From Candidatus Anammoxibacter sp. (lineage in GTDB: Bacteria > Planctomycetota > Brocadiia > Brocadiales > Anammoxibacteraceae): a DNA stretch of 64,000 nt. The notes beneath the pieces are model-generated. The model did no database searches and was not told the DNA's origin. It was given only the letters and a program-made list of their open reading frames with translations. The DNA is taken from the NCBI GenBank assembly GCA_021777105.1, contig JAIQZQ010000029.1:124001-188000 (forward strand), given 5' to 3'. Shown in pieces: positions 27,298-36,007 of the stretch. The position numbers and the translations under genes are program-made. Each line of letters opens with the position of its first letter. Positions within the stretch are counted from its first letter, which is position 1.

Positions 27298-28240
27298 TGT
27301 AGCTTTTATTATAGTAACATGGAACGCTAAAGACCTTGTGCTTGATTGCCTTGAATCCCTTTATAAGGAAGTTTTAGCTTTTGATTATGAAGTGATCGTG
27401 ATTGACAACGGCTCGGCAGACGGCTCTGTTGAGACATTGCGGCAACGTTTTGGCCGGGCGCGCATTATCGCCAATGAGAAAAATGTGGGCTTTGCCGGCG
27501 CCAATAATCAGGGCCTTGAGGTTATGAACTCAAGGTACGCCGTGCTCCTGAACAACGATACAATTGTGCTGAAAGGCGCGTTTGACCGGCTTTTGGAATT
27601 TATGGACGCGCGGCCGGACGTAGGCGTCACAGGCCCGCTGCTGGTATCGCCGGATTACTCTAAACAAAACTGTTTTCACAACTTTCCGACCTTGATAACC
27701 GAGATATTCGGGGTTAGCATGTTAAGGCTTGTTTTCCCAAAAAAATATCCAGGCAAAAGGCGCAATTACACCGAACCTATTGAGACGGATTCAATACTGG
27801 GCGCGTGCCTGATGACGCGCAAAGAGGTTATTGAGCAGGTCGGGGTATTGGACGACAACTACTTCTTCTTTCTCGAAGAGACGGACTGGTGCTTCAGGAT
27901 GAAAAACAAGGGATGGAAGGTATTCCACATTCCCGACGTAAAGATTATACACATCCACGGCGCAAGCACTAAAAAGAAGATTCCGGTTGAGACGTGGATT
28001 GAATATTACCGCTCAAATTACCGGTATTTCAAAAAGAACAAGGGTGAAACGGCGCGCGATGTTGTGTTTATCGTTAAATTCGTTAAATTAATCATTAACC
28101 TAATATTAATGACAATGCTCTGCGGATTAACCCTGTTTCTAAAAAAGCATTACAAGCAGAAACTGCGCACTTACGCGACGCTTCTGTTGTGGCATCTAAA
28201 AGGTTGCCCCAAAAACTCGGGATTAAAAAGCGTAAAGTAA
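27290..28240 (+). CDS. Family 2 glycosyltransferase, rhamnosyltransferase-like
   Basis: 316 residues. VAFIIVTWNAKDLVLDCLES opens the GT-A fold, followed by VIDNGSADGSVE, the DxD-type LLNNDTIV, and FFLEETDWCFRMKNKGW, which is characteristic of rhamnosyl-/galactofuranosyltransferase-like GT2 enzymes. A C-terminal membrane segment (LINLILMTMLCGLTLF) is present. The neighbouring epimerase could supply its deoxy-sugar donor. Confidence 0.83.
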   Translation: MHDVAFIIVTWNAKDLVLDCLESLYKEVLAFDYEVIVIDNGSADGSVETLRQRFGRARIIANEKNVGFAGANNQGLEVMNSRYAVLLNNDTIVLKGAFDRLLEFMDARPDVGVTGPLLVSPDYSKQNCFHNFPTLITEIFGVSMLRLVFPKKYPGKRRNYTEPIETDSILGACLMTRKEVIEQVGVLDDNYFFFLEETDWCFRMKNKGWKVFHIPDVKIIHIHGASTKKKIPVETWIEYYRSNYRYFKKNKGETARDVVFIVKFVKLIINLILMTMLCGLTLFLKKHYKQKLRTYATLLLWHLKGCPKNSGLKSVK

Positions 28241-28266
28241 GCGCCACAGGCATCCCTGCCTGTGAT
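28238..28266. repeat. Partial cacaggcatcc hairpin repeat
   Basis: 'gccacaggcatccctgcctgtgatcaatt' lies directly after the second glycosyltransferase gene. It is a truncated copy of the repeat family described at 14225. Confidence 0.55.
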
Positions 28267-28298
28267 CAATTGAGGAAAAATTCAGGAGAATAAAATAT

Positions 28299-29417
28299 AT
28301 GAAAGTTTTGGTAACCGGCGGAGCCGGATTTGTTGGGTCGCATACAGTGGACGCCCTTGTTGAAAAAGGACATGAAGTAAGGATATTGGATAATCTTGAG
28401 CCGCAGGTTCATGGAAATAGCGGTAACAATCCGGATTATTTAAATAAACACGCCGAGTTTATCAAAGGCGACGTCAGAAACGACGCAGACGTTAAAAAGG
28501 CTCTTGCCGGCGTTCAGGCGGTTTTTCATCTTGCAGCGCTTGTGGGTGTCGGCCAGTCCATGTATGACATCAAAAGGTATATGGAGATCAACACCATGGG
28601 CGGCGCCACTCTGCTTGACTGCCTTGTAAACAACAAGAACAGCGTTGAAAAGCTTGTCGTGGCTTCATCAATGTCGATTTACGGAGAAGGCGCGTATAAT
28701 TGCAGCGAGTGCGGCGAAGTCACCCCGGAATTGAGGCCAAACGAACAGCTTAAAGCCAGAGACTGGGAGATGCGCTGCCCGATTTGCGATAGAGTTGCCT
28801 CCCCAATTCCAACGCCGGAGACTAAGAGGCTGGATCCTACATCAATTTATGCCATATCCAAACGCGACCATGAAGAGATGTTCCTAAGCGTGGGCAAGAC
28901 GTACAACATACCCACAACCGCGCTGAGGTATTTCAACATATTCGGCACGCGTCAATCCATCTCCAATCCTTACACAGGAGTAGCCGCTATATTTATATCA
29001 AGGATATTAAACAACAACCGCCCCCTTGTGTTTGAAGACGGGCTTCAAAGCCGGGACTTTATTCACGTATCCGATATTGTTAAAGCCAACATCCTGGCAA
29101 TGGAAAAAAGCGAGGCCAACTATGAAGTGTTTAATGTGGGAACCGGCAAGAATCTGAACGTTGCCGATATAGGCGAAATGTTAATTAAAAACCTGGGCTC
29201 CGACCTTAAACCCGAAATTGTCAACAAATACCGTGAAGGCGATATACGCCACTGCTTTGCCGATGTCTACCTGATTAAAAACAAGCTTGGCTTTAAGGCG
29301 GAAAAAAAACTTGAGGACAGCATTACAGAACTGGTTCAATGGGCCAAAGCGACCGGAGCAGAAGACCGCGTCGAACAGGCCGCCAATGAACTTGCCGAAA
29401 AAGGCCTCGCCTGGTAA
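28299..29417 (+). CDS. NDP-sugar epimerase, dTDP-L-rhamnose 4-epimerase-like
   Basis: 372 residues, extended SDR. The Rossmann NAD motif is VTGGAGFVGSH, catalytic Ser/Tyr/Lys lie in VVASSMSIYGEG and SIYAISKRDHEE, and GLQSRDFIHVSDI is the substrate region. An insertion right after the catalytic Ser carries two CxxC pairs (NCSECGE, RCPICDR), probably a zinc knuckle. This insertion with the following PTPETKRL is, from memory, a trait of WbiB-type dTDP-L-rhamnose 4-epimerases that make dTDP-6-deoxy-L-talose. AGGAG precedes the ATG. The product would feed the flanking glycosyltransferases. Confidence 0.78.
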   Translation: MKVLVTGGAGFVGSHTVDALVEKGHEVRILDNLEPQVHGNSGNNPDYLNKHAEFIKGDVRNDADVKKALAGVQAVFHLAALVGVGQSMYDIKRYMEINTMGGATLLDCLVNNKNSVEKLVVASSMSIYGEGAYNCSECGEVTPELRPNEQLKARDWEMRCPICDRVASPIPTPETKRLDPTSIYAISKRDHEEMFLSVGKTYNIPTTALRYFNIFGTRQSISNPYTGVAAIFISRILNNNRPLVFEDGLQSRDFIHVSDIVKANILAMEKSEANYEVFNVGTGKNLNVADIGEMLIKNLGSDLKPEIVNKYREGDIRHCFADVYLIKNKLGFKAEKKLEDSITELVQWAKATGAEDRVEQAANELAEKGLAW

Positions 29418-29828
29418 ACAGGTGAAGCAAGGCAAAAGTAAAAAATAAAAAGGCAAACGGGCGGTAAAAATCAAAGATTTTTAGCGAGCATATTAAAAAC
29501 AAACCACTTGCGTTTAGTTGTTTGCCATACGTTTGTCGAAATCAAGAAACATATGGAGCTGCCTACAAGACTGTTCTGGCAAAAATAATAATATTCCAAC
29601 CTTTTTACTTTTTACTTTTGCCTTGTATATTACTTTAGCTCACTTTATTCACTCTTCCGCCTTGTCTTGATTAGTATCTTATGAGTTAAATTGTGACAAT
29701 TTTTGACAGAATATTTTTAAAAAGATAATTCCGGCCTTTTTACTTTTGCCTTTTTACTTTTTACTTATCCGATTAATCCGGGTTAGGTTTTATCTTTTCA
29801 CTTGCGTCAACACATTACAAACCCCGTC
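29418..29828. other. Spacer within the LPS cluster
   Basis: No gene. It holds a hairpin (gctaaaaatctttgattttta-type, about 29460-29485), two blocks of 'tttttactttttactttt' low complexity (29598-29625 and 29740-29766) and a 'ccgggttaggttt' motif copy. A TTG upstream of the next ATG falls here and was not used as a start. Confidence 0.5.
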
Positions 29829-31067
29829 ATGAAAATAGCTCTTTTAATATATCAATTCTGCGGTTATGAAAGCCTCCACGGCAATACCGGCCAGGCCAAG
29901 CCCAACCGCAAGCCGCCCGCGCAAGTTTCAGGCGGCGGCGTTGAACGCTATCTCTTTTATCTGGCAACCGAGCTGGCCGCTTGCGGCCATGACGTGCATA
30001 TTTTCTGCCGCAAACGCAAAGGTGCGGAGGTTAAAGGCATAACGTTTCACCACGTGCCCGCCCTGGGTTTCTGGTCGCCTCTAAAGATATGGTCGTTTGC
30101 CCTGGCGTCTAAGTTTATCCTGAAAAAGCGTCGCAATGAGTTCGACATAATCAACAGCTTTTCAAAAACCATGTTCCAGGACGTCCTAAGACTTGGCGGC
30201 GGCTGCCATTATGAATTCATGAAACGCACATACCCAATGATGAACCATCCGCTGTTAAAATATATGGTTATCGCAAACCCGCGTCACCTGTTTAACATCA
30301 TGCTTGAACGCGCAATATTCCGATCCAAAAACAGCGGCAAATTCGTCTGCATATCTGAAATGTGCAAAAAGGAGTATGTCAAAAGATATCGCATTCCCCC
30401 CGCCGAAGCCGACGTAATTTACAACGGCGTAGACTTTGATCTATTCGCGCCTGTAAACAAAACCGAATCCAGAGAGAAGCTTCTTAATTCGGACGGCGAA
30501 AGAGATGTTGCGTCAAACAGCGACGAGGTTATAATACTGTTTGTAGGGTCGGGATTCAGGCGCAAGGGGTTGCGTCATATAATCGAAGCGCTGCCAATGT
30601 TGAACAGCGGAATAAACGCTAGATTAATAGTGGCCGGCAGAGGCAGACCTGAATCGTACAAGAGCCTGGCCGCATCCCTTGGCGTGGAAACAAAGGTTAA
30701 TTTTATTGGAATGGAATCCGGCATTAGCCGGCTTTACGACGCGGCGGACATATTTGTGTTTCCAACCGAATACGACGCATTCGGCAACGTCAGCCTTGAA
30801 GCAATGGCAATGGAGTTGCCGGTGATTGTGGCTAAATCAGCCGGGTCCGCTGAAATAATTGAAGACGGCGTTGACGGCTTTGCCGTTGACTATCCTGTTG
30901 AAGCAAAAGAGATAGCAAAACGCCTTAACATGCTTGCAGACAAAGAATGCCGCGAAAAGATGGGTAAAGCTGCCGGACAAAAGGCCCGTAATTACACCAT
31001 TAAATCAAACGCCGAAAAAACTGTTAAACTTTACAACGAAATCCGCGATAAAATATCAAAATCATAA
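29829..31067 (+). CDS. Family 4 glycosyltransferase, WaaG-like
   Basis: 412 residues from the ATG at 29829. GT-B fold: N-terminal MKIALLIYQF and the acceptor loop GGGVERYLFYLATELA. The C-terminal donor lobe has FVGSGFRRKGLRHIIEALP and the E-x7-E region PTEYDAFGNVSLEAMAMELP. It resembles the LPS-core glucosyltransferase WaaG or heptosyl/GalNAc transferases. Its stop overlaps the next start (TAATG), tying it to the LPS kinase fusion, just as waaG is followed by waaP in enterobacteria. Confidence 0.87.
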   Translation: MKIALLIYQFCGYESLHGNTGQAKPNRKPPAQVSGGGVERYLFYLATELAACGHDVHIFCRKRKGAEVKGITFHHVPALGFWSPLKIWSFALASKFILKKRRNEFDIINSFSKTMFQDVLRLGGGCHYEFMKRTYPMMNHPLLKYMVIANPRHLFNIMLERAIFRSKNSGKFVCISEMCKKEYVKRYRIPPAEADVIYNGVDFDLFAPVNKTESREKLLNSDGERDVASNSDEVIILFVGSGFRRKGLRHIIEALPMLNSGINARLIVAGRGRPESYKSLAASLGVETKVNFIGMESGISRLYDAADIFVFPTEYDAFGNVSLEAMAMELPVIVAKSAGSAEIIEDGVDGFAVDYPVEAKEIAKRLNMLADKECREKMGKAAGQKARNYTIKSNAEKTVKLYNEIRDKISKS

Positions 31068-32869
31068 TGAACGACACCATAACATATTATCAGGATAGCA
31101 TCAAATGGGTAGTTAAACAAACCTACTGCGAAAGTATTATCGCGCTGCTAAACACCGGTCTTCCTATTGACGACGTTTCAAATATTGTGACAAAAGCCGC
31201 GCTTTCAACCAGGGTTGTTAAATCAAACATGGTCAGGAGCGTTAAAACCATAAAGACCCGCACCGGCATAACCATATATTTTAAGCATTCAAAATCAAAG
31301 GGATGGCGAGATTCGCTAAAATACACCCTATTTGGATCAAAAGCAAAACACGAGTGGGAGAACGCACGCGCTATCTTCAAACGCGGCGCGCCCATTGGCG
31401 AGCCCGTGGCTTATGGCGAAAAGCGAACCATTGGGTTTGTAACGGACAGCTTTCTCATGGTCAGAGAAGCCGCTCAATGCGAACCGTTGCTTAATCTGCT
31501 GCAGCAAAACACGCTTAAGCAAACACTTTCATTTAAAGAGACAAGAGAAATATTTAAAAATCTCGCCCTGTTTACGGCAAGTCTCCACTCAAACAGAATA
31601 TTGCACAACGACCTCCATATCGGCAACATATTGCTTGAAAGCCGGGCAGCCGCTAATTCGCGCCCTGGAAGGCAAAACACGCGAAAATTTTGCCTTGTAG
31701 ACCTTCATGACGTCACACTTACACGCAACATCTCAAACGCTGAAATGCTTGAAAACATTGCGTTTCTTTTATACGGCCTCAGCTATTTCTGCGCAAAAAC
31801 CGAACTCCTTAAGATAGCCGTGACATATGTAGACGCAACCCCGTCCTTAGCCGATGATGACAACGCTATTAGAAAAATAAACGCCATGGTCATAGCAAAA
31901 AAACGCGAACATACACTCAGCAGATCAAAACGGTGCTTAAAAAGAAGCTCAAATTTCACAATTCTTAAGTGGAAACATAAAATCAAGGGCCGGGCAGTCC
32001 GCAAATGCAAAGCATACACTAAACGCGATTACGACAAGAATGCCCTTAAACAAATTTTAGAGCTACACAATGCCGCTAACAAAAACAAACACGAACATCT
32101 TTTAAAAAACATCTCAAAGATAAAAGTAACCGCGTTTCCGTTTAACAACGGCGCTAACAATCTTAAGCTCTGCGTTAAAGAGTTTAGAAATCGAAATTTT
32201 TTCAGACAGAGCAGAGAGACGTTCTTCTCCGCCAGAGGCAAAAGAGCCTGGCGCGCGGCAAACGGTTTCCAGGCCAGGGATATCCTAACCCCAAATCCAA
32301 TCGCCCTGATTGAAGCCCGCTCATACCGCATGTTAAAACAGAGCTTTTTTATAACTGAATATATTGAAAATACGACACAAGCATGCCGCTATGTAAAAAG
32401 AGAAGGCCACCTGTCCCCGCTAAACAATGGCGAAACATCCTCCAACGAAATTGATTTAAAAAAGACCACTCAACCTAAAATAAGCGCGCCGTTTCATAGA
32501 AAAAAACAATTTATAGATTCGTTCGCAAAATCATTCAGAGGCCTACGCAAAGCCGGCATATTCCATGCCGATCTCAAAGGCGGCAACATACTTGTAAAAG
32601 AGACGGCCAATAACACCTGGGATTTCCTATATATAGACCTTGACGATGTGACGTTTAAGAAAACACTGTCCAAAAACGACATAATCAGAAACCTCACCCA
32701 ACTAAACGCATCCCTTCCAAACACATTCAGCTTCGCCGATAGAATCCGATTCTACAAATACTATTTCATAACCCGGGAACTGTCGAAAAACGACAAGTCC
32801 ATGATCAAAAAGATCATAAAAAAAAGCATTAAACGAAACCATTTTTGGAAACCTGTTCCGGTTGCTTGA
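31067..32869 (+). CDS. Tandem lipopolysaccharide (Kdo/heptose) kinase fusion
   Basis: 600 residues containing two kinase-like domains of the WaaP/InaA/KdkA type. Domain 1 (about 55-290) has the catalytic loop ILHNDLHIGNIL and DFG-equivalent LVDLHDVTL. Domain 2 (about 340-600) has FHADLKGGNILV and YIDLDDVTF. Both keep the HxD..N and metal-binding Asp residues, so both may be active. Single-domain LPS kinases are around 230-270 residues, so this is a true fusion. A role in phosphorylating inner-core sugars in the cytoplasm fits the overlap with the WaaG-like gene. Confidence 0.8.
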   Translation: MNDTITYYQDSIKWVVKQTYCESIIALLNTGLPIDDVSNIVTKAALSTRVVKSNMVRSVKTIKTRTGITIYFKHSKSKGWRDSLKYTLFGSKAKHEWENARAIFKRGAPIGEPVAYGEKRTIGFVTDSFLMVREAAQCEPLLNLLQQNTLKQTLSFKETREIFKNLALFTASLHSNRILHNDLHIGNILLESRAAANSRPGRQNTRKFCLVDLHDVTLTRNISNAEMLENIAFLLYGLSYFCAKTELLKIAVTYVDATPSLADDDNAIRKINAMVIAKKREHTLSRSKRCLKRSSNFTILKWKHKIKGRAVRKCKAYTKRDYDKNALKQILELHNAANKNKHEHLLKNISKIKVTAFPFNNGANNLKLCVKEFRNRNFFRQSRETFFSARGKRAWRAANGFQARDILTPNPIALIEARSYRMLKQSFFITEYIENTTQACRYVKREGHLSPLNNGETSSNEIDLKKTTQPKISAPFHRKKQFIDSFAKSFRGLRKAGIFHADLKGGNILVKETANNTWDFLYIDLDDVTFKKTLSKNDIIRNLTQLNASLPNTFSFADRIRFYKYYFITRELSKNDKSMIKKIIKKSIKRNHFWKPVPVA

Positions 32870-32910
32870 TGCTTAATGCTTAATGCTTAATGCTTGATGC
32901 TGTATGCTGG
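32869..32910. repeat. Six-copy 7-bp tandem repeat
   Basis: 'atgctta' units, the last three diverged, starting within the stop codon of the kinase-fusion gene. It is non-coding. Confidence 0.6.
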
Positions 32911-32974
32911 ACGCCGGCTGCAGGATAGAAGCGTTGGAGCGCAGAGCAAATCATATGATTAACAAAATCAATTT

Positions 32975-33130
32975 AAATAGTGGCACAGGCATCCTTGCCT
33001 GTGTTTCAATTAACCACAGACAAGGATGCCTGTGCCATTAACAATATGCACATCTAAATGTTGTGTCGACGCGTCCTCGCGCCGTGACGCCAAAGAACAT
33101 TTTAACCATAGCAAACAATCATAATCATGC
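32975..33130. repeat. Composite palindromic repeat, copy 1
   Basis: A 'gtggcacaggcatccttgcc' hairpin and its inverted partner, followed by 'cgacgcgtcctcgcgccgtgac'-type sequence. Closely related composites lie at 34402-34531 and 35628-35791, bracketing the two intervening genes. The rest of the gap to 33425 is AT-rich without a gene. Confidence 0.65.
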
Positions 33131-33425
33131 AAGGCAATATCAAACTGATTAATTATTAAGTTTTAACGTTGGCCCACGCCTACAAACTTAAGATAGCCCG
33201 ACATTAACGCAACTCCGGTTGGGAGTAAATATTTAATACAGAATTTCCATGTTTTTATATTGACTGCTTAATTTGAAATTTTATAATGAACACCATATTG
33301 TGAAGATACTTAAGAAATGTTTCGCAAATAACATTAGGGCTTAAAATGAAGATACTTAAGCGTCTTAAAAGTAATTATTTTTTCTAATAAATTAAGACTT
33401 TAACTTTTGATTAAAGAATAACAAC

Positions 33426-34376
33426 ATGACCAGTAACGTGCATGATAGCGGCTATAAAAAATTATTTTCAAACAGGACTATATTTCGCCAGTTAATTGAG
33501 ACGTTTGTAACTGAAAAATGGGTAAAAGAGCTTGATTTTAACAATTGCGAGACTTTAGATAAAAGCTTTGTATCAGACCATTATAAAGAGACTGAAAGCG
33601 ATTTAATCTACAAACTAAAGTTAAAAGACCGTGATGTATATTTTTATATACTTATGGAATTTCAATCCGGCGTTGATCATTTCATGGCGTTAAGATTATT
33701 AAATTACATAACAAATTTATATATGGACTATATTGCATCAAATAAAAATGTAAAAATATTGCCGCCAATTTTTCCAATAATGCTTTATAATGGTGACCGT
33801 AAATGGGACGCTCCGGTTAATATTGCAGATTTAATAGAAGGTAATGAATTGCTTGGCAAGCATTCAATACATTTTGAATACTTCAAGATTTCTGAAAATG
33901 AATACGGCAAAGAGGCTTTATTAAAGATAAGAAACATAGTATCAACCCTGTTTTTAGCGGAATCGTGTTACGATATAGAGAGCTTAAAAAATGAATTATT
34001 GGCTTTGTTTGAAAATGAAAAGGACAAACAAGCGGTATCGCTGTTTCTTAATTGGTTTAAACAGCTATCAGTACATGGTAAAATAGACAAAGATGATTAC
34101 AAATATCTAGAGGACTCATATAAAACCAAAGAGGAGGTAACAAATATGTTAATAACAGCGCTGGAAAGAGATAGAAAAACGACATTTGAGAAAGGCTTGC
34201 ACAAAGGCAAGCTTGAAGGAATGCTTGAAGGCAAGCTTGAAGGAAAGCTTGAAGGAAAGCTTGAGGAAAAGCTTGGAACGGCAAAGCTAATGCTTTCTAA
34301 AGGAATGGAGAAAAATTTAATTTCGGAGATAACAGGACTTTCGGTTGAGGAGATTGATAAGTTGCCCCACAACTGA
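33426..34376 (+). CDS. Rpn/YhgA-like family nuclease ('transposase_31' type)
   Basis: 316 residues. The N-terminal PD-(D/E)XK domain (about 1-130) has HDSGYKKLFSNRTIFRQLIE, ETESDLIYKLK and FYILMEFQSGVD, with the D..ExQ catalytic pattern. The C-terminus carries five or more KLEG-type four-residue repeats (HKGKLEGMLEGKLEGKLEG) encoded by a 12-bp DNA tandem repeat at 34199-34275, then a helical tail. E. coli RpnA-D of this family cut DNA and stimulate recA-independent recombination. The 12-bp array can change copy number in frame. Confidence 0.82.
   Translation: MTSNVHDSGYKKLFSNRTIFRQLIETFVTEKWVKELDFNNCETLDKSFVSDHYKETESDLIYKLKLKDRDVYFYILMEFQSGVDHFMALRLLNYITNLYMDYIASNKNVKILPPIFPIMLYNGDRKWDAPVNIADLIEGNELLGKHSIHFEYFKISENEYGKEALLKIRNIVSTLFLAESCYDIESLKNELLALFENEKDKQAVSLFLNWFKQLSVHGKIDKDDYKYLEDSYKTKEEVTNMLITALERDRKTTFEKGLHKGKLEGMLEGKLEGKLEGKLEEKLGTAKLMLSKGMEKNLISEITGLSVEEIDKLPHN
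34199..34275 (+). repeat. 12-bp coding tandem repeat
   Basis: 'aagcttgaagga/ggc' units in near-perfect tandem inside the Rpn gene. They encode KLEG repeats. Slippage would add or remove four residues without a frameshift. Confidence 0.7.
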
Positions 34377-34401
34377 GAAATTTTACAATCAACACCAATT
34401 C

Positions 34402-34531
34402 GTGGCACCGGCATCCTTGCCTGTGCCACGAACAATACACATATCCAAAATGTAGTGTAGGCGTGTCCTCGCGCCGTGACAGGCAGGAATAATCATGCGT
34501 CACAATCGCAGGTAATCATATGTAGCAATAA
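34402..34531. repeat. Composite palindromic repeat, copy 2
   Basis: 'ggcatccttgcctgtgccac' followed by 'gtaggcgtgtcctcgcgccg', then 'tgacaggcaggaataatcat' and 'gcgtcacaatcgcaggtaatcatatg'-type sequence. It is nearly identical over about 85 bp to copy 3 at 35707-35791, in the same orientation. Confidence 0.75.
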
Positions 34532-35031
34532 AAAACACAAGCATATTAACACCAAATCTTCACTAATCACCACTAATCTAAAAGCAAAAAGCGATTGCCC
34601 TTTTTCTTAGGCGCTTTATTTATTGTGTCGATAACTTTTTCCGCCTTTAGGCGGCTGCGCATATATATTGTTTTCCCGCAAGTTTAACAAACCGGCAAAA
34701 TACAACATTTATTTTTTATTAACACCATTTTATTATCTTGCAATTGCCGTACATACATGGTATAATATAGTTAACAATATTTCCCATTTTGTCAAGATTA
34801 TAATCAAATTAAAAGCTGTAGAATTAGGATGGATTTGATGACCTGACAAACAATTATCATTTTGTTGCAGAAAGGAAAGGAGGTAAAAGGCAAAGCAAAA
34901 TTTAATCGGGTGATGTAAAAGCGGCAACTTTTACACCACCCTGGCCCGCATACGTTCCGATGAGCTCTTTACGTACACGGCTTGGATTTATTATATCAAA
35001 AAAAGAGCTCTCCTACAAATGGAGAGAAAAA
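34532..35031. promoter_or_regulatory. Long leader region with two inverted repeats upstream of the 151-residue gene
   Basis: No gene is supported. Two inverted repeats precede the next gene: gggtgatgtaaaag / cttttacaccaccc (34907-34941, one mismatch) and gagctcttt / aaagagctc (about 34970-35012). They could form alternative structures close to the ribosome-binding site. No known riboswitch class was recognised. Confidence 0.35.
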
Positions 35032-35487
35032 ATGAACAGTTCAGATTCAATTAAGTTTGAAAAATATCAGGAACTAAACCCCGTAACCTGCTTGCTGGAT
35101 TTAGAAGATGCATTAACCCCGTCATACTTAGGCTTAAAATCATTAGCAGCTTTAATATCTTCCAGTGATTGTATTGAAAATATGAAGGCGCTAAGCGGCA
35201 TAGAGTCATTAATTGAAATGTGTCTGAAACAACAAGTCCGGGAATTTGAGAAATTTAAGGACAATTTCAGCAAAACAGAATACTACAGATTTCACCATGC
35301 CAATAATCTATTCAAATACATAAAAGAGTTCCCTGAAGAGCCTACCAATGAACATCTGGAAACTTCCCGAAACACAGATAAAATAATTTCCATTTTAGAT
35401 GAAATTATAGCCCAAAACGGCTATTTCAGTTCCCCAGCCTCTGAGCTAAAAAGCAAATGTGAATTACTCGCCGGCGCTAAACAGTAA
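35032..35487 (+). CDS. Protein of unknown function, 151 residues
   Basis: The ATG at 35032 has GGAGAG 6 nt upstream. An in-frame ATG at 34960 lacks one and lies in the structured leader. The product is soluble and mostly helical (SYLGLKSLAALISSSDCIEN, IESLIEMCLKQQVREFEKFK), with no motif I recognise. It is bracketed by two direct copies of a composite repeat and followed by an intrinsic terminator, so it behaves as a single-gene cassette in the accessory island. Confidence 0.6.
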   Translation: MNSSDSIKFEKYQELNPVTCLLDLEDALTPSYLGLKSLAALISSSDCIENMKALSGIESLIEMCLKQQVREFEKFKDNFSKTEYYRFHHANNLFKYIKEFPEEPTNEHLETSRNTDKIISILDEIIAQNGYFSSPASELKSKCELLAGAKQ

Positions 35488-35530
35488 AACCCCTTCTAAG
35501 ATTAAGGAGCTTTAACCATCACCATTAATA

Positions 35531-35579
35531 AGAGATACTACTTGTGTAATAAAAAAACACAAGTGGTATCTCTCTTTTT
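35531..35579 (+). terminator. Intrinsic terminator
   Basis: A 17-bp stem (35531-35547 with 35557-35573; one position is a G-U wobble) with a short A-rich loop, followed by CTTTTT. It lies 44 nt after the 151-residue gene. This is the clearest rho-independent terminator in the window. Confidence 0.85.
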
Positions 35580-35627
35580 GATTAAACGCTAACGAGTACA
35601 AATTGTACAATTTTATAATCCAAATTA

Positions 35628-35791
35628 ATAGTAACACAGGCATCCTTGCCTGTATTTCAGCCGATCACAGGCAAGAATACCTGTGCCACTTACAATACTA
35701 AAAATCCAAAATGTAGTGTAGGCGCGTCCTCGCGCCGTGACAGGCAGGAATAATCATGCGTCACAATCGCGTGTAATCATATGTGGCAATA
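35628..35791. repeat. Composite palindromic repeat, copy 3
   Basis: 'cacaggcatccttgcctgta', a partly inverted partner, then the 'gtgtaggcgcgtcctcgcgc' block and 'caggcaggaataatcatgcg' segment shared with copy 2. The remainder up to 36007 is AT-rich without a gene. Confidence 0.75.
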
Positions 35792-36007
35792 CCGCGATAA
35801 GCCACCATCACTATTGCCAAACAAACAGAATAAATCACTGCCGGTAATACTACAACTTTCATGTCAAAACAATCTAAATTGTTTTGTAGATTTCAAGCAT
35901 AATGTTTGATATGATATTGCTCTATTTTTGATATCGCATTTGTCAAAACAAGTTAACCATAAATTTAAATTTTATAAACGTTGGAACGATCTCACAAACC
36001 CACAACC

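Noticed and set aside
34097-34435. Minus-strand Ser/Pro-rich frame opposite the Rpn repeats
   Set aside because: It is the antisense image of the KLEG-coding 12-bp repeats and runs into an intergenic repeat.
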